Below the pieces are notes generated by a model. The model was not told the DNA's origin, searched no databases, and saw nothing but the letters and a program-made list of their open reading frames with translations. A program made the translations under genes and the position numbers. Positions 27,359 to 36,076 of a stretch of DNA of 64,000 nucleotides are shown piece after piece. Location: positions 61,242,892-61,306,891 of the forward strand of contig NC_091119.1 of the NCBI RefSeq assembly GCF_040183065.1. Reading direction: 5' to 3'. This DNA comes from Periplaneta americana (Eukaryota > Arthropoda > Insecta > Blattodea > Blattidae). How positions within the stretch are numbered: position 1 is the first letter of the stretch; every line of letters begins with the position of its first letter.

Positions 27359-27868
27359 GTTTGTCACAATCACAATTCGCTGCTATTCCACAGAAAATAC
27401 ATGGTTCGCAATACCGTATGGCGAAGTCCTCTGGAAACCGGAGCTCTCGTAGGCCCTCCACGAAGACATCATCATAGCGTTCTGCGCGTAGAAGGGAGTA
27501 GAGAGGGGTGCCTGGTGGTGCGGAGCCCCAGTGCCGAGGTGGTGGTGATGGTGATGGGGTGACGCCGTCACGTAGCTGTCTGGCGCCCCGGGTTGATGGT
27601 GCCACGAGCTAGGACTCGGGGTGGAGCCCCCCACGAAGTGATGCGAGTTGGACGCGGGGCCTCCTGACGGGCTGTACTGGGGGTGGTGGTGATGGTGATG
27701 CTGCGGCAGGCCCCCCATCACGGCCCGGTTCGAGGGCACGTACACGGGGTGCTGGTGGTGCGACGAGCCCCCCGCCACCCCCAGGAAACCGCCACCGTTG
27801 TTGCCGCTCCCGGTCGGCGTGGAATCGGTGTAGGTGCCAGCACCGGCCGCCCCATTCGACTGGAACAT
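12516..27868 (-). CDS. pnr: pannier-type GATA transcription factor, whole gene (4 coding exons joined)
   Basis: Nuclear zinc-finger transcription factor that binds GATA sites; in flies pannier patterns dorsal tissue, heart and notum together with the FOG cofactor U-shaped. Joining 27868-27415, 19604-19432, 16797-16554 and 12895-12516 gives 454+173+244+380 = 1251 nt, 416 codons plus TAG, with all phases compatible and GT/AG at every junction. Order: His/Gly/Ser-rich N-terminus with a [16 protein letters not shown] motif (GATA4/5/6-type activation region) ending near residue 151; N-finger C165-C168...C186-C189; C-finger C219-C222...C240-C243; basic tail TRKRKPKK (265-272); Pro- and His-rich C-terminus ending KLMATT. 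The finger spacing and the C-finger tail are pannier-like rather than serpent-like. Each finger has its own exon. The predicted protein is shorter than fly Pannier as I recall it (about 540 residues). Untranslated exons and promoter were not found. Confidence 0.9.
13440..14951 (-). pseudogene. hAT-superfamily transposase, nearly full length but broken
   Basis: Located in pannier intron 3, same strand. From the ATG at 14951: [12 protein letters not shown], a BED-type zinc finger (CKLC, then H...H after a frame slip at an A-run near 14840), then a 259-residue open frame (14770-13991) with the hAT catalytic region: MSIDEATDS (first Asp), [10 protein letters not shown] (second Asp), [15 protein letters not shown] and PVVTRWGTW. 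After a break the frame resumes at 13925 and ends at 13449 with the C-terminal dimerisation segment [16 protein letters not shown]...NRRKF. At least two frame breaks make it inactive. A related shorter copy lies at 38140-38710. Confidence 0.85.
15020..15346 (-). other. unrecognised 108-codon open frame in pannier intron 3
   Basis: Open from 15346 to 15020 on the minus strand with an Arg-rich, mixed-composition translation and no recognised domain. It lies just upstream of the hAT pseudogene and may be chance or part of that insertion. Confidence 0.2.
15367..16234. mobile_element. foldback element made of inverted tandem minisatellites
   Basis: Ends share an inverted ACTACACCTTTTCCA...TGT sequence (15369-15390 and 16211-16233). 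Inside, the left half (15400-15590) is a tandem array of TTGTATTTCAG-based ~41-bp units and the right half (15876-16210) is an array of the complementary unit (GAAATACAA...), about eight copies, each unit itself made of two ~20-bp half-units. About 285 bp of other sequence separates the arrays. The repetitive frames through it are not genes. It lies in pannier intron 3. Confidence 0.78.
16337..16380. repeat. (TATG)n microsatellite
   Basis: Ten or so uninterrupted tetranucleotide units in pannier intron 3. Confidence 0.95.
16554..16797 (-). CDS. pnr: pannier exon encoding the C-terminal GATA zinc finger and basic tail
   Basis: 244 nt between acceptor TTGTTTTCTCAG (G at 16798) and donor CACCCG|GTATAA (GT at 16553-16552). 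It starts in phase with TATRRLGL, then CTNC (219-222), CNAC (240-243), the [11 protein letters not shown] core, [16 protein letters not shown] and the basic TRKRKPKK tail that contacts the minor groove and acts as nuclear signal in this family. A Gly-rich linker, DKMQEDS and ATP follow up to the donor. The last base joins exon 4 to make Glu291. Confidence 0.92.
17304..17915. mobile_element. pogo/Tigger-like MITE in pannier intron 2
   Basis: 612 bp, flanked by TA on both sides (17302-17303 and 17916-17917). Ends begin CAGTAGAAC and continue with ATTATCCG-like and GGTTAAT blocks in inverted orientation, the terminal style of pogo/Tigger elements. No transposase frame. Confidence 0.65.
18629..19131. 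mobile_element. mariner-like MITE in pannier intron 2
   Basis: 503 bp flanked by TA. The ends, CTAGGGCATTTGATAAGTAATG and the complement of CATTATTTTTCGAATGCCCTAG, form ~28-bp imperfect inverted repeats. A 60-codon open frame (18918-19100) is at most a decayed remnant. Confidence 0.68.
19432..19604 (-). CDS. pnr: pannier exon encoding the N-terminal GATA zinc finger
   Basis: 173 nt, entered after TTTGTTTCCAG (G at 19605) and left at AGGCTG|GTGAGT (GT at 19431-19430). The split codon at the upstream junction reads Asp152. The finger is CVNC at 165-168 and CNAC at 186-189, with the conserved TPLWRRD and [14 protein letters not shown] segments. In this family the N-finger is the docking surface for FOG/U-shaped cofactors and supports binding to double GATA sites; that function is family knowledge, not shown here. 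The exon ends exactly on a codon boundary after Leu209. Confidence 0.92.
19888..20130. mobile_element. 243-bp MITE flanked by TTAA in pannier intron 1
   Basis: Inverted arms of about 75 bp (19892-19965 and 20053-20126) start TTCTGCAGTGCT / TTCTGTAGTGCT and are nearly identical, including CAGTTTCCACAAACC. TTAA stands at both ends, which would fit a piggyBac-type target duplication. It sits less than 300 bp upstream of the N-finger exon in transcription order. Confidence 0.7.
20360..21065 (-). pseudogene. LINE endonuclease fragment in pannier intron 1
   Basis: The minus-strand translation, in broken frames, carries the apurinic-type endonuclease signature of RTE-like LINEs: [14 protein letters not shown] (about 20960), [28 protein letters not shown], a SIIDYI-like segment and, downstream, [17 protein letters not shown] at 20480-20400, the linker before the reverse transcriptase. 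The reverse transcriptase itself is absent here. Confidence 0.75.
21321..21352. repeat. (GATT)n microsatellite
   Basis: Tetranucleotide run in pannier intron 1. Confidence 0.9.
21353..23221. other. pannier intron 1 sequence without recognised element
   Basis: AT-rich; two short open frames around 21880-22210 on the plus strand resemble nothing known. TCTGTTAC occurs four times between 22574 and 22951. Confidence 0.4.
23222..24000 (-). pseudogene. decayed copy of a multicopy arthropod protein of unknown function
   Basis: The minus strand reads, in several broken frames, [20 protein letters not shown] (about 23910), [20 protein letters not shown] (about 23770), then an intact 122-codon segment from 23590 to 23222 with [40 protein letters not shown] and [15 protein letters not shown] recognise this set of motifs from a widely repeated, uncharacterised arthropod gene family that behaves like a mobile or retrocopied sequence. 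I cannot name an activity. It lies in pannier intron 1. Confidence 0.55.
24098..24144. repeat. (AAT)n microsatellite
   Basis: Uninterrupted trinucleotide run. Confidence 0.95.
24145..25440. other. pannier intron 1 sequence, nothing recognised
   Basis: A 103-codon open frame at 25003-24692 (minus) has no recognisable motif. Confidence 0.35.
25460..25735 (-). mobile_element. tRNA-derived SINE in pannier intron 1
   Basis: On the minus strand the head near 25735 has box A-like GTGGAGTAACAGTCAGCGCG and box B GGTTCCAATCCC, followed by the body and a tail with TAAATAACC near 25520 and TAAAATAACCC near 25490. Same strand as pannier. Confidence 0.75.
26376..27305 (+). mobile_element. ~0.93-kb A-rich repeat, copy A, with an internal SINE
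   Basis: An inverted second copy is at 30088-30977. Termini carry a short inverted motif (ATTTTGATGA at 26386 and TCATCAAAAT near 27290). The body has blocks such as AAATGCCCTAAA and a tRNA-derived SINE at 26762-27015 (box A TAGCTCGATCGGTTAAGGCG, box B GGTTCGATTCC, tail CGTCGTTAAATAACAA). No transposase. It ends in an (ATT)n tract next to pannier's first coding exon. Confidence 0.75.
26762..27015 (+). mobile_element. tRNA-derived SINE inside repeat copy A
   Basis: Head with intact pol III boxes, a GGGCTGATTATCTGGTTGGG body and a TTAAATAA tail. A sister copy at the equivalent place in repeat B shows that both repeats share the same insertion. Confidence 0.8.
27306..27358. repeat. (ATT)n microsatellite beside pannier's first coding exon
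   Basis: About 17 units, ending 55 nt from the exon's splice donor, inside intron 1. Confidence 0.95.
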
Positions 27869-27892
27869 GGCGCCGATGTCCTACTCCATAAT
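27415..27892 (-). CDS. pnr: pannier exon with start codon (N-terminal region)
   Basis: Coding part is 27868-27415 (454 nt, 151 codons plus one base). An acceptor (GTTTGCAG, last G at 27893) precedes 24 nt of 5' UTR, so at least one untranslated exon must lie at higher coordinates. Donor is G|GTATTG with GT at 27414-27413. The encoded segment has Gly/Ser/Pro-rich stretches, two six-His runs and ends in [16 protein letters not shown], a motif typical of GATA4/5/6 N-terminal regions. The start at 27868 is chosen because the only upstream in-frame ATG (27889) is followed by a stop two codons later. The exon is strikingly GC-rich for this AT-rich window. An (ATT)n tract begins about 55 nt after the donor. 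Confidence 0.88.
27881..27889 (-). promoter_or_regulatory. minimal upstream ORF ATG-GAG-TAG before the pannier start
   Basis: Three nucleotides into the first coding exon, an ATG followed by one codon and TAG lies in the same frame as the main start, separated from it by 12 nt. It therefore both excludes an upstream start and could act as a start-stop-like element. Whether ribosomes use it is unknown. Confidence 0.5.
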
Positions 27893-28487
27893 CTGCAAAC
27901 ATGAGGCACAAATTTCAATTTAGGTGCTTGATTAGAAGATACCATTCTGACTTACGACGTGAGTATGTGTGTTTCTTTCGGCATTATGCTACATCAGTGA
28001 TGTCAAAGCGAGCGCATTTTTCTGACCTTGATGTCGTGCGCGGGCATCAAGCGCTAGGTATGGAAGGAGGAAGAATTATGTATATGAATAAGCAGCCTGT
28101 TCAAGTAAAAAAAAAAAAACAGTGGTGTAAAAACTTCAAACGGAATGTGAAATTATTTTTATATGGCTTCTTTCTGTTTGATATTATTGATATTGTCTGT
28201 AAAACAAAAGTACTAACACTAATATATTGATATTGCAGTTTGTTTTAAACGTTAATAACATAATAAAGAGTTAAGAAGGAATTTTCACATACATTTCATA
28301 GTAGTACAACTATTGGGTATATTAAGTTAATGAAATGCATCATTCATAAAGAAAGTGATATCCGAAAGAAAGATATAACATGATAAGTTGGAATTGATAT
28401 TGATGGTATATTTAGCCTTATAAAAATAATCAATAAATTTATTAAAATAATATTATAGTACAAAGCAAAGTTATCTATGTACTGTAA

Positions 28488-28653
28488 GGGACGTATTCAT
28501 AGACATTCTTAGCGCGGGCTTTCGGTGGATGATCAGCGAACTAACGTTTTTCGTATTCATAAACCAGTGTTAGCGATGTGATATGATATGATATGAATCC
28601 TGTTTAGCACGCTCGTAGCGCGGGCTAGCGAAATGTCTATGGGTAGCATCCTC
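28488..28653. mobile_element. 166-bp MITE, copy 1
   Basis: Ends are inverted: TATTCATAGACATT...TAGCGCG and the complement of CGCGGGCTAGCGAAATGTCTATG. A 191-bp relative is at 53234-53424. It lies about 600 bp upstream of the pannier coding exon, so within an upstream intron or promoter region. Confidence 0.7.
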
Positions 28654-30087
28654 AATGTTTCAACTGTAATATTACGTAACAGAACTTCTATCGCATTATG
28701 CTTTTAAGTTGATTCTGGTGCGCAACTTCCTATCATCAGAATATTAAATTATTTCCTCTAAATCTGCTGAAGGTATAGAGCTGATATTTTTACAACACAT
28801 GGGCATAATACAGTATCTTTTGTTTATAATGTAACAGTAGTTGCTTCGTTAATTCATTTCCTTATAAACATTTTCCATGCGAATATTTTCAAAAATTTCA
28901 ATACCCTATCTTCAGTAATACGTATTTACGATATATAAGATTTACGAAAACTTTGTTTCAGTAGCTGTAAAGCTACTAAATAAACATATCTTCAGGTTTC
29001 ACTTTTCTGTAAAAAGTTAAGAAATTACTTCTTTTGAATAAAAAAGCAAACTTGTGAAAAATGAGCATTAAAATTAAAACTTACATTCTTATAATTCACT
29101 TATAGGCTACTTCTCAGACAAATCTAAAAATTAACATGGATACAGTTTTAATAAGTTCTCTTCCCTTTATCCATTGAATCTGTGTTGGCCATCATTGTAT
29201 ATAGCTCAACCAAGGGGCATATACTAGCTCTTTCCTTTCCGCTGTAAACCTCTATGGCTCTCCTGAGCTCTAAAGCGCGCGCTTGCACCTATGGGCATCA
29301 GTTGACATGACTGTGCTACCCACTAGTATCGTGCAATATTCGAACATGAAAGGAAATATCAAGATAATACAAATTTCGCCCTATTCCTTAGGCATCCAAC
29401 AATACGTAGAAGTCAAGCATAAAAGCTAAAATAACCGAGTCCGATGAAAACTGGTAAGAGGTCTAATTTCGGTTCACGTTTGTCGAGTCTCTGTAGAACG
29501 GAAGCCCCCTTTGCGCTTGTTCAATCTTTCGTCTTCCTTAAACATGTTCGGTGCCTTTCTTCTTAGTCCCTCCTCTCCCTGCGCCTTTATGCTTTAGCTG
29601 CATAAAGATGTCAGGCACATGTCTTGCGAATTTACGAATAATATTGAGTATACATAGATAATTTTTCTTGTTATTAATGCCATTAAACCTTCACAAATAA
29701 ATAAGTCAAACAAAATATATTTAAAAAACATACGTTGACAGTACCAACTAATATTGTGCAATGTTCAAACATTGAGAGAGGTAAACAAGACGTTATAAAC
29801 TTCGTCTTATTCCATATGAAATACTTATGGGGACTGGGTAGTGATCAGGGGTCAAAAACCCGCTTATGCTCGTTTCATAAACATACTCGCTTCTTAATTA
29901 CTACCATTATAGGTTCGTTGCATGATATACTGTACTATTAATTTTCCTTGTTCTCTTATTTGCCGTTACTTTCAAATTTATTTCTTCGCTTGGCCTTTTT
30001 TGACAGGTCTTCCTAGCTGTTGTTCCTATGACTAAGTCGAAAATCCTGTTTTAACATTCATCTAACATATCAAAAATAGTTTTTAAG
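28654..30087. other. sequence upstream of pannier's first coding exon, no gene seen
   Basis: AT-rich. Two stretches (29328-29400 and 29748-29820) resemble each other weakly, sharing GTGCAAT(A/G)TTC(G/A)AACAT. The untranslated pannier exon(s) and promoter should lie here or further right, but nothing identifies them. Confidence 0.4.
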
Positions 30088-30974
30088 ACGATTTTGATGA
30101 AATTGAATATTTTTTCTAGTAAGCCAGAAACATTGCTGCTTTAGTATTTATATGTTATGTGATAAACTGAGTGTTTTAAGGCATATGTATTTGTTAGGGC
30201 ATTTTTTTGTATTTTTTGTCTTTTTCAACTCATACGAGCATCTTTTGTTTTTTTCGGACATTTTTTTAGGCATTTTCATTTAATTTTGGCCATAAATCCC
30301 CATTATTTTTTACTTGGCTATTTATTGACGCTGTATCAACTACGAGATTATTTAGCGTCGATGGAATTGGTGATTGCGATATATTTGGCGAGATAAGGTC
30401 GAGAATTCGCCATAGATTACCTGACATTTGTCTTACGGTTGGGAAAAAACTCGGAAAAAACCCAACCAGATAATCGGCCCATGCGGGAATTGGACCCGCA
30501 CCCGAGCGCAACTTCGAATCGGCAGGCAAGCGCCTTAACCAACCAAGCTACGCCGGTGGCTAATACCCATTATTTTGTATAATATTTTAATCGTTTTTCT
30601 ACACAAATATTGCCATTTTAACGTAGTACACTCCAACCACCCCTTCAATATAGACTCCTCTATACCTACTAATTCCGGGTAAGAGTGGCCTTGTGGTGGA
30701 CTACATGGAAACTATATCACGTAAAATAATGAAAGTGTACCACTTAGAAAAAAATATTATGTAAAATTGGATAAACTTAAATGTTGGTACTAGAATTTAA
30801 TTTAATTACTAGTCTAAATATTAAGTAGTACAAAACCTCTTTCCTACTAAGCCAATTATGTAAGATCAATTTTTAGGGCATTTATAAGGACATTTTTGAA
30901 AGATTTTTAGGTCATAAATGCACTGTTTTTAGGACATTTTTTCATGATTTATAGGTCATCAAAATCCTATCCCT

Positions 30975-30977
<3 letters not shown>
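30088..30977 (-). mobile_element. ~0.9-kb A-rich repeat, copy B (inverted), with an internal SINE
   Basis: Inverted relative to 26376-27305 and similar throughout, including its terminal ATTTTGATGA motif and the SINE at 30310-30560 (minus, box B region GGTCCAATTCCC). It is bounded by a (CAT)n run. Confidence 0.75.
30310..30560 (-). mobile_element. tRNA-derived SINE inside repeat copy B
   Basis: Minus-strand head GCGTAGCTTGGTTGGTTAAG, conserved body (CCGATTATCTGGTTGGG), degraded tail with AATAAATAGCCAAG. Confidence 0.78.

Positions 30978-31011
<34 letters not shown>
30978..31011. repeat. (CAT)n microsatellite
   Basis: Trinucleotide run abutting the terminus of repeat B. Confidence 0.9.
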
Positions 31012-31014
<3 letters not shown>

Positions 31015-31264
31015 GATGTCTTTTATTGTTACGAGTACTTTGAAACCAAGGATTTTGGAAATGTTTCTTTCTTCTCATGTTTTCTGTTTCAGCATTTATT
31101 ATATGCGTTTTCTGTCTTGCAATCAGACGTCTGTACTCTTGTAGGAATTACACTCGGGCTGTGAAATGTTTCCTGTTGGGTGTTATTTATACCTGAGAGG
31201 CACACGAGTGCAACTTTTAGCGATTGTTTACGAGCACACGAACCTCGCGCACAAACCAGCTGAC

Positions 31265-31272
31265 CGACTGAC

Positions 31273-31308
<36 letters not shown>
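31265..31308. repeat. (CTGT)n microsatellite
   Basis: About eleven tetranucleotide units. Confidence 0.95.
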
Positions 31309-32200
31309 CAGTTCGCTGGAGCAGAACCGTGCAGGGCGGGGCTGCAGTGCAGTCGGCACTTAACAAATGCGTTCGACACACAACATTGCAATAGATAAGT
31401 CAGTGTGAGAAGGAAGTAGTAATGAGTCTAACTACATAACTTAGCAGGCTGTTAGAGCCTGAATAAAATCCTTATTTATTGAATATGTCTCAGTGGCAAG
31501 AAGTACGCGGCGGTTAAGGCGATGCCGTGACTCAGTATGGAGAATATGATTGTGAGATTGAATTCCGACGACAGAATTGACGTTTATCTGTTTGTCACTG
31601 TGTTATTCTGTGCTTTTCTTTGTCAGAAATGTCAAAGGAGTAGTACGCAAATGACCTTCTAACCAATCTAGTCATTTCTCGCCTCAAATTAAGAACAATA
31701 AAAATTAAAAAAAAAAAAATATTATGTGCTAAAGAGCTTATCCCCCATAATATTAATAAAATAAAAACTAAAACGATAGAAATATAAATAATAACATATG
31801 AATTAAATCCATTTCTTGAAAACCAGAAACCATTAAAGCAGAATAATATATCACTACCAAATAATTATTATTAATGTCATAAATATTTATTAGTGCGTTG
31901 TTCAACTTGACAAACCATAAATTGGAAATTACATTTTTTTAAGATGCTATTTTCACCTCTGATTTACAGTATTGGATGTTTATATGAATGAACAAAGAAA
32001 TGAATAATTAAATTAATTAACAAAGAAATAAATCGTGTAGACAATATTACAAACTTTATAACGTATTTCGAGTTACAAAATGCTTAGTTAATGAATGATA
32101 TTTCATGTGCTTTTATACATCTTATTATGCCTTATTACTTTTTTTTAATTAAAGATTTTTCTTCTATTATTTGAAGTGTAAAATTCACTAATCGTTCATT
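31309..32200. other. AT-rich sequence, nothing recognised
   Basis: No gene or repeat supported. Confidence 0.4.
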
Positions 32201-32201
32201 A

Positions 32202-32546
32202 TTATTTACACACAGAATACTTCATAAATTTTACGAAGAAATAGTTCGTCCAAAGGGCTGGATTCGGGAAGAGTAGCCTACCTAAAACGCTCATTACATT
32301 TCCGCGTTGAATAACAATACTTAAGCATTGTTGCAAATAAGTAGTGCAACGGCGATCACCAGTAATGGAGATCAAAATTTGGCCGATTTGAGTTACCAAA
32401 ACTTTAGCGTTATGACTCCAAGGACCGAAGGTCTCTAGAGCAAAGGGAATAAAGATATAATTGTCTAAAAGATGAGCATATTTATTGACTTTTTTCTTCA
32501 CGGCTAATTCAACAGCAGATGCTGCGCGTTTGGAGGTATTCGGCAA
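32202..32546 (-). pseudogene. retroelement C-terminal fragment (post-reverse-transcriptase region)
   Basis: A 114-codon frame from 32546 to 32202 reads KYAHLLDNYIFIPFALETFG, AKVLVTQIGQ, TGDRRCTTYLQQCLSIVIQR and GNVMSVLGR. This pattern (VP-x-A-ET-G, LG-x-RI, TGD-R, L-QR-SIAIQRGNA-VLG) is the tail that follows the reverse transcriptase in a widespread class of non-LTR retroelements. No polymerase domain is left nearby. Confidence 0.5.
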
Positions 32547-32962
32547 GTGAGATGGAGCTAGACTGCCAATTATTATTAATAATTATAGAACAATAACTAA
32601 AATAATTGTTTAAATCCTTCAAAATCAGGTAATAAAAATATATAATACAATTTAATAAACCCTGATACACAAGGTTCAACAAACATCTACTTTTATAAAT
32701 TAATAAATATATCCCATAGTGTACAGTAAAAATAAACTATAATAAAAAAAATTAATCAACAACAAGACAATAAATTAATTTGAATTTGCAGGGTCTCATA
32801 GTTTGCAATGAAATGACTCAACACTTTGAGGGAATTTTTATTGCAACTTAACAAAAATCGATAGTGTTGAGGGAGATGTAGAACTTTGAGGGAATTAATT
32901 AACCGAGAGCCAAAAGCTGGTATCGGAAAATACAACTGCACTTGAGTAGTGAATATCGGAGT

Positions 32963-33176
32963 AGGAGAGAGTTGAGTAGTATCGGACATCGGGTAATATC
33001 GGACAGTGCGTTTCTTTCATCTACCACAGATGGTAGTACCTGAATGACGTGGTTACGTAACTGTATGCGACATCACAGAAACGTAACCATGTCATTCAGG
33101 TACTATCATCTGGTTGTAGATGAAAGAAACTCACTGTCCGATATTACCCGATGTCCGATACTACCTAACTCTCCCC
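32963..33176. mobile_element. near-perfect palindrome of ~214 bp (MITE-like)
   Basis: Arms 32963-33063 and 33076-33176 are inverted copies with few mismatches, sharing TATCGGACATCGGGTAATAT and TTTCTTTCATCTAC. The loop is about 12 bp. No frame. Confidence 0.75.
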
Positions 33177-34040
33177 TAAGTCTGAAACGAGCAGTTTTTT
33201 AAAGTTGATTTTCGCCCTTCCTCGTCTGAAACCCGAAGATGTAGATCGGTAGTCGTCAACTGATTTGCACTGTGTATCTTCTAGCTCGCTAGCTTGCCCT
33301 GAACAATCGAGTGTGTGGTAACGAAGCAGAGGTTCATTGCAGTGGTGGTGTCTGTTTTTTAATGAGCAAGACATTGGACATGATTTGAATAGATGAACAT
33401 TAACTTTATTATTGCATTACAATATTTATAAATTCCATATGCAAACGGAATAAGACAGTAAATAGCGGCAGCACAATTGTTACATAATGCTGACACAATT
33501 TCAATTAAATGCTTAATATTAAAAATAATCAAAATTTTGTATGTGTTTCTAAATTAAACACTGATTGCCACTACGTACATAAATAAGCATTAACTAAACC
33601 ATGAACATAATGAATGGTACTTTTTTAGGTTTGAAAGGAGATAAATAATTGAAATGAGAAACTGTAAATTGGTTACGAAAGAAACAGAGTAAAAATGATT
33701 ATTGCTACTATTTGTGAAACACGAATAGAAGTTTAGTCAACAATGGCAGCGATTTTTCGGGATTTTTTAATCTTCTTTCCACCCACCAACCATAACAGTT
33801 TCATATTATAACCATGGATAAATATATAATAGGATGCGAAACTGCGAAGTAACTATCATGTTGAAAATATGTAATTTAGAAATTTTAAAACTACAAATAG
33901 CCGTTTAATTACTAAAAAAAAAAAAACAAAGTTTTACTGACACAACAGTATCTTCTTTCTTGCGCTCTTTGATAGAGGACGTGTTTAGCAAATTATTTAG
34001 ACAATATTTACTTTTAGACATTTTATTTATTAGATATGAT
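33177..34040. other. no recognised gene
   Basis: A 69-codon frame at 33374-33165 (minus) has mixed composition but no motif. Otherwise AT-rich. Confidence 0.35.
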
Positions 34041-34047
34041 TGCGGCC

Positions 34048-34270
34048 ACCGGTGTAGCTCAGGCGATAGCGCGTTTGCCTGCTGATCCGAAATTGCGGTC
34101 GGGAGTGGATTCGATTCCCGTTTGGGCTGATTACTTGGTTGGATTTTTTTCCGAGATTTTCCCCAGCCGTAAGGAGAATTTCAGATAATGTATAGCGAAT
34201 CCTCGGCCTCATCTCGTCAAGTACTATCTCGCCATCACTAATTATATTGACGCTATAATACAATAAATAA
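34048..34270 (+). mobile_element. tRNA-derived SINE
   Basis: Box A TAGCTCAGGCGATAGCGCG and box B GATTCGATTCCC, then GGGCTGATTACTTGGTTGG and a GACGCTATAATACAATAAAT tail. Same family as the SINE at 26762. Confidence 0.8.
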
Positions 34271-35636
34271 ACTTCGTATCCTTATTGTAAGTCATTTTCT
34301 ACACACATAAATCACATCATATGCTAATATGCTTTTGTTTTTGCACACCCAAATGTAGAATTTAAATTTATATTCACCTGGGGAACAAAACTTCATTTGT
34401 ACAAATAATTATTTAACCCCCTTTACCCGAACACCATCGTTTTAGGCCTAACACAAGAGTCCTGCGTTTGGTTACTTTGAGTGGGCCTACGGTATAAGTT
34501 AGACGCACATGGATCAGACTAGCTTCGCTTGCAAAGGAGAGCTCTGACTCATCTGCCCGCTCCGTTTCGTGTGTTACATCTGATTATTCGTATAGGGCAG
34601 TATAGGTAGTGAGCAATGAGAATACTACTTACGTACAAAATATACTGTCATGTGTATTTAAGAACAAACAAAAGATTTATTTAAAACTATCTTATGGACA
34701 ACAGAAGATTATTCTCACAATATGTAAAACGAATCTAGATTTCAGATAGGCCTTCTTTTTTATTTCAGAATATATTTTTCACCCAAAAAGTAAAAACCAA
34801 TGCTCATTTTACAGAGTTTTGAATATATAAATTGCCCTTTTTAAAATAAAGATATATTTTACCAAAGCTAAATGAGATTAGAAGTAAATAATTTGATAAT
34901 TTATTGAAAGAATTGAAATTTTAATATTCACAATAATTAAAAAATGAGTTAATATTGAAATATATTAGAAACATATATAATATATTTCGGCTCTAATGTT
35001 TCAACTTCTATTCATTTAGAAATGTTTGTAGGTTGTTTTTGTCTCCATGCATTACAGTCTCTAATGTCAGATTACAGAAATTAATTATGAATAGGCCTAT
35101 TTGTTTTACACGTGTACGTTGTAAATGGAACAGCCTATGTATGTACCCATCTATAAATAAATATATAAATAAATGGTAGAAATTACTATAATACAATAAA
35201 TCACAATAAAAACAAAATTATTTGTACTGGCCACTTGCTTTACGAGTGACTGTAAATATTTTAAGTGTTTAAAAAGAAACATTTCTTATATTTTATGATA
35301 AAATAGGCTACGTTTTCTTCTTTCCTAATGAAGTGCTCGCTACCAAATTCTTCTATTGTAGCACTCATTTTCAACCGTCTAGTTTTGTTTTGTTTTGACA
35401 TGGCTCGCTGAACATCAGACCTGAAGTGTGTACGCTGCAATGTACTCCGTACATATCTATTCGATTTGCGGGCTTTTCGTCCATTACCTTTTATCCACAA
35501 TTTGTTTCGTCCATCACTTTCGTCCACGTTCTCTTGTCCAAAAGCGACTGGTCTATACAATTTACGTTCATCCATATATTTTCTCCACACCTTTTATGTC
35601 CATAACCTTTCGTCCATCTTAGAATACATATTTGTG
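34271..35636. other. AT-rich sequence with a cluster of TTTCGTCCA motifs
   Basis: Between 35460 and 35620 TTCGTCCA-like words recur six or more times; the complementary GTGGACGAAA cluster lies at 37640-37800. No gene seen. Confidence 0.45.
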
Positions 35637-36021
35637 TTTCCCATCTACAATTGAAACACTGGAAACATGGTTATGGAATGTGCACGAAGCAGTCTTGAGT
35701 GGGGAACAGAAGATTAACAATGCTGTCGAAAGTTGGCATAGTAAATTTAAAAACTCATGGTTGTTCATCATCCCAGCATTTGGAAGTCTTGCTGGATTAA
35801 CAGGAATCAAATGAGTAGGTGATCTCAATTGTTGGGAGGACACACGCGAGTCCGTGCACCTTTAAGTTAGACGTATGTCAATAATCATGAACGCATCAGG
35901 GAAATGGTTACACGGTATGAAGACTACAAGGACGGCCAGCTGGAAACATATGAGAGGAATTTCATACAGATTAAAAATTAACCCTGCTGAACTTCTTCAG
36001 GAAGAAGAAAATGATGACTAA
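35637..36021 (+). pseudogene. MULE-type transposase C-terminal fragment
   Basis: Plus-strand reading shows ETWLWNVHEAVLSGEQKINN, AVESWHSKFK, then after frame breaks HERIREMVTRYEDYKDGQLE and a final EEENDD. These match the tail of FLYWCH/MULE-type transposase-like proteins common in insects. At least two frame breaks; the catalytic domain is absent. Confidence 0.6.
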
Positions 36022-36076
36022 TCACGTTTATAACACAAACAGCATGTACATTCAACAATACATTTAAGAATTTTCT

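Noticed and set aside
27609-27945. Frames on both strands overlapping the first pannier exon
   Set aside because: Shadow frames with low-complexity His/Gly/Pro translations; the phase that joins to the finger exons is the other one.
30978-31011. CRISPR-like or coding His repeat
   Set aside because: Simple (CAT)n microsatellite; no spacers and no eukaryotic context for CRISPR.
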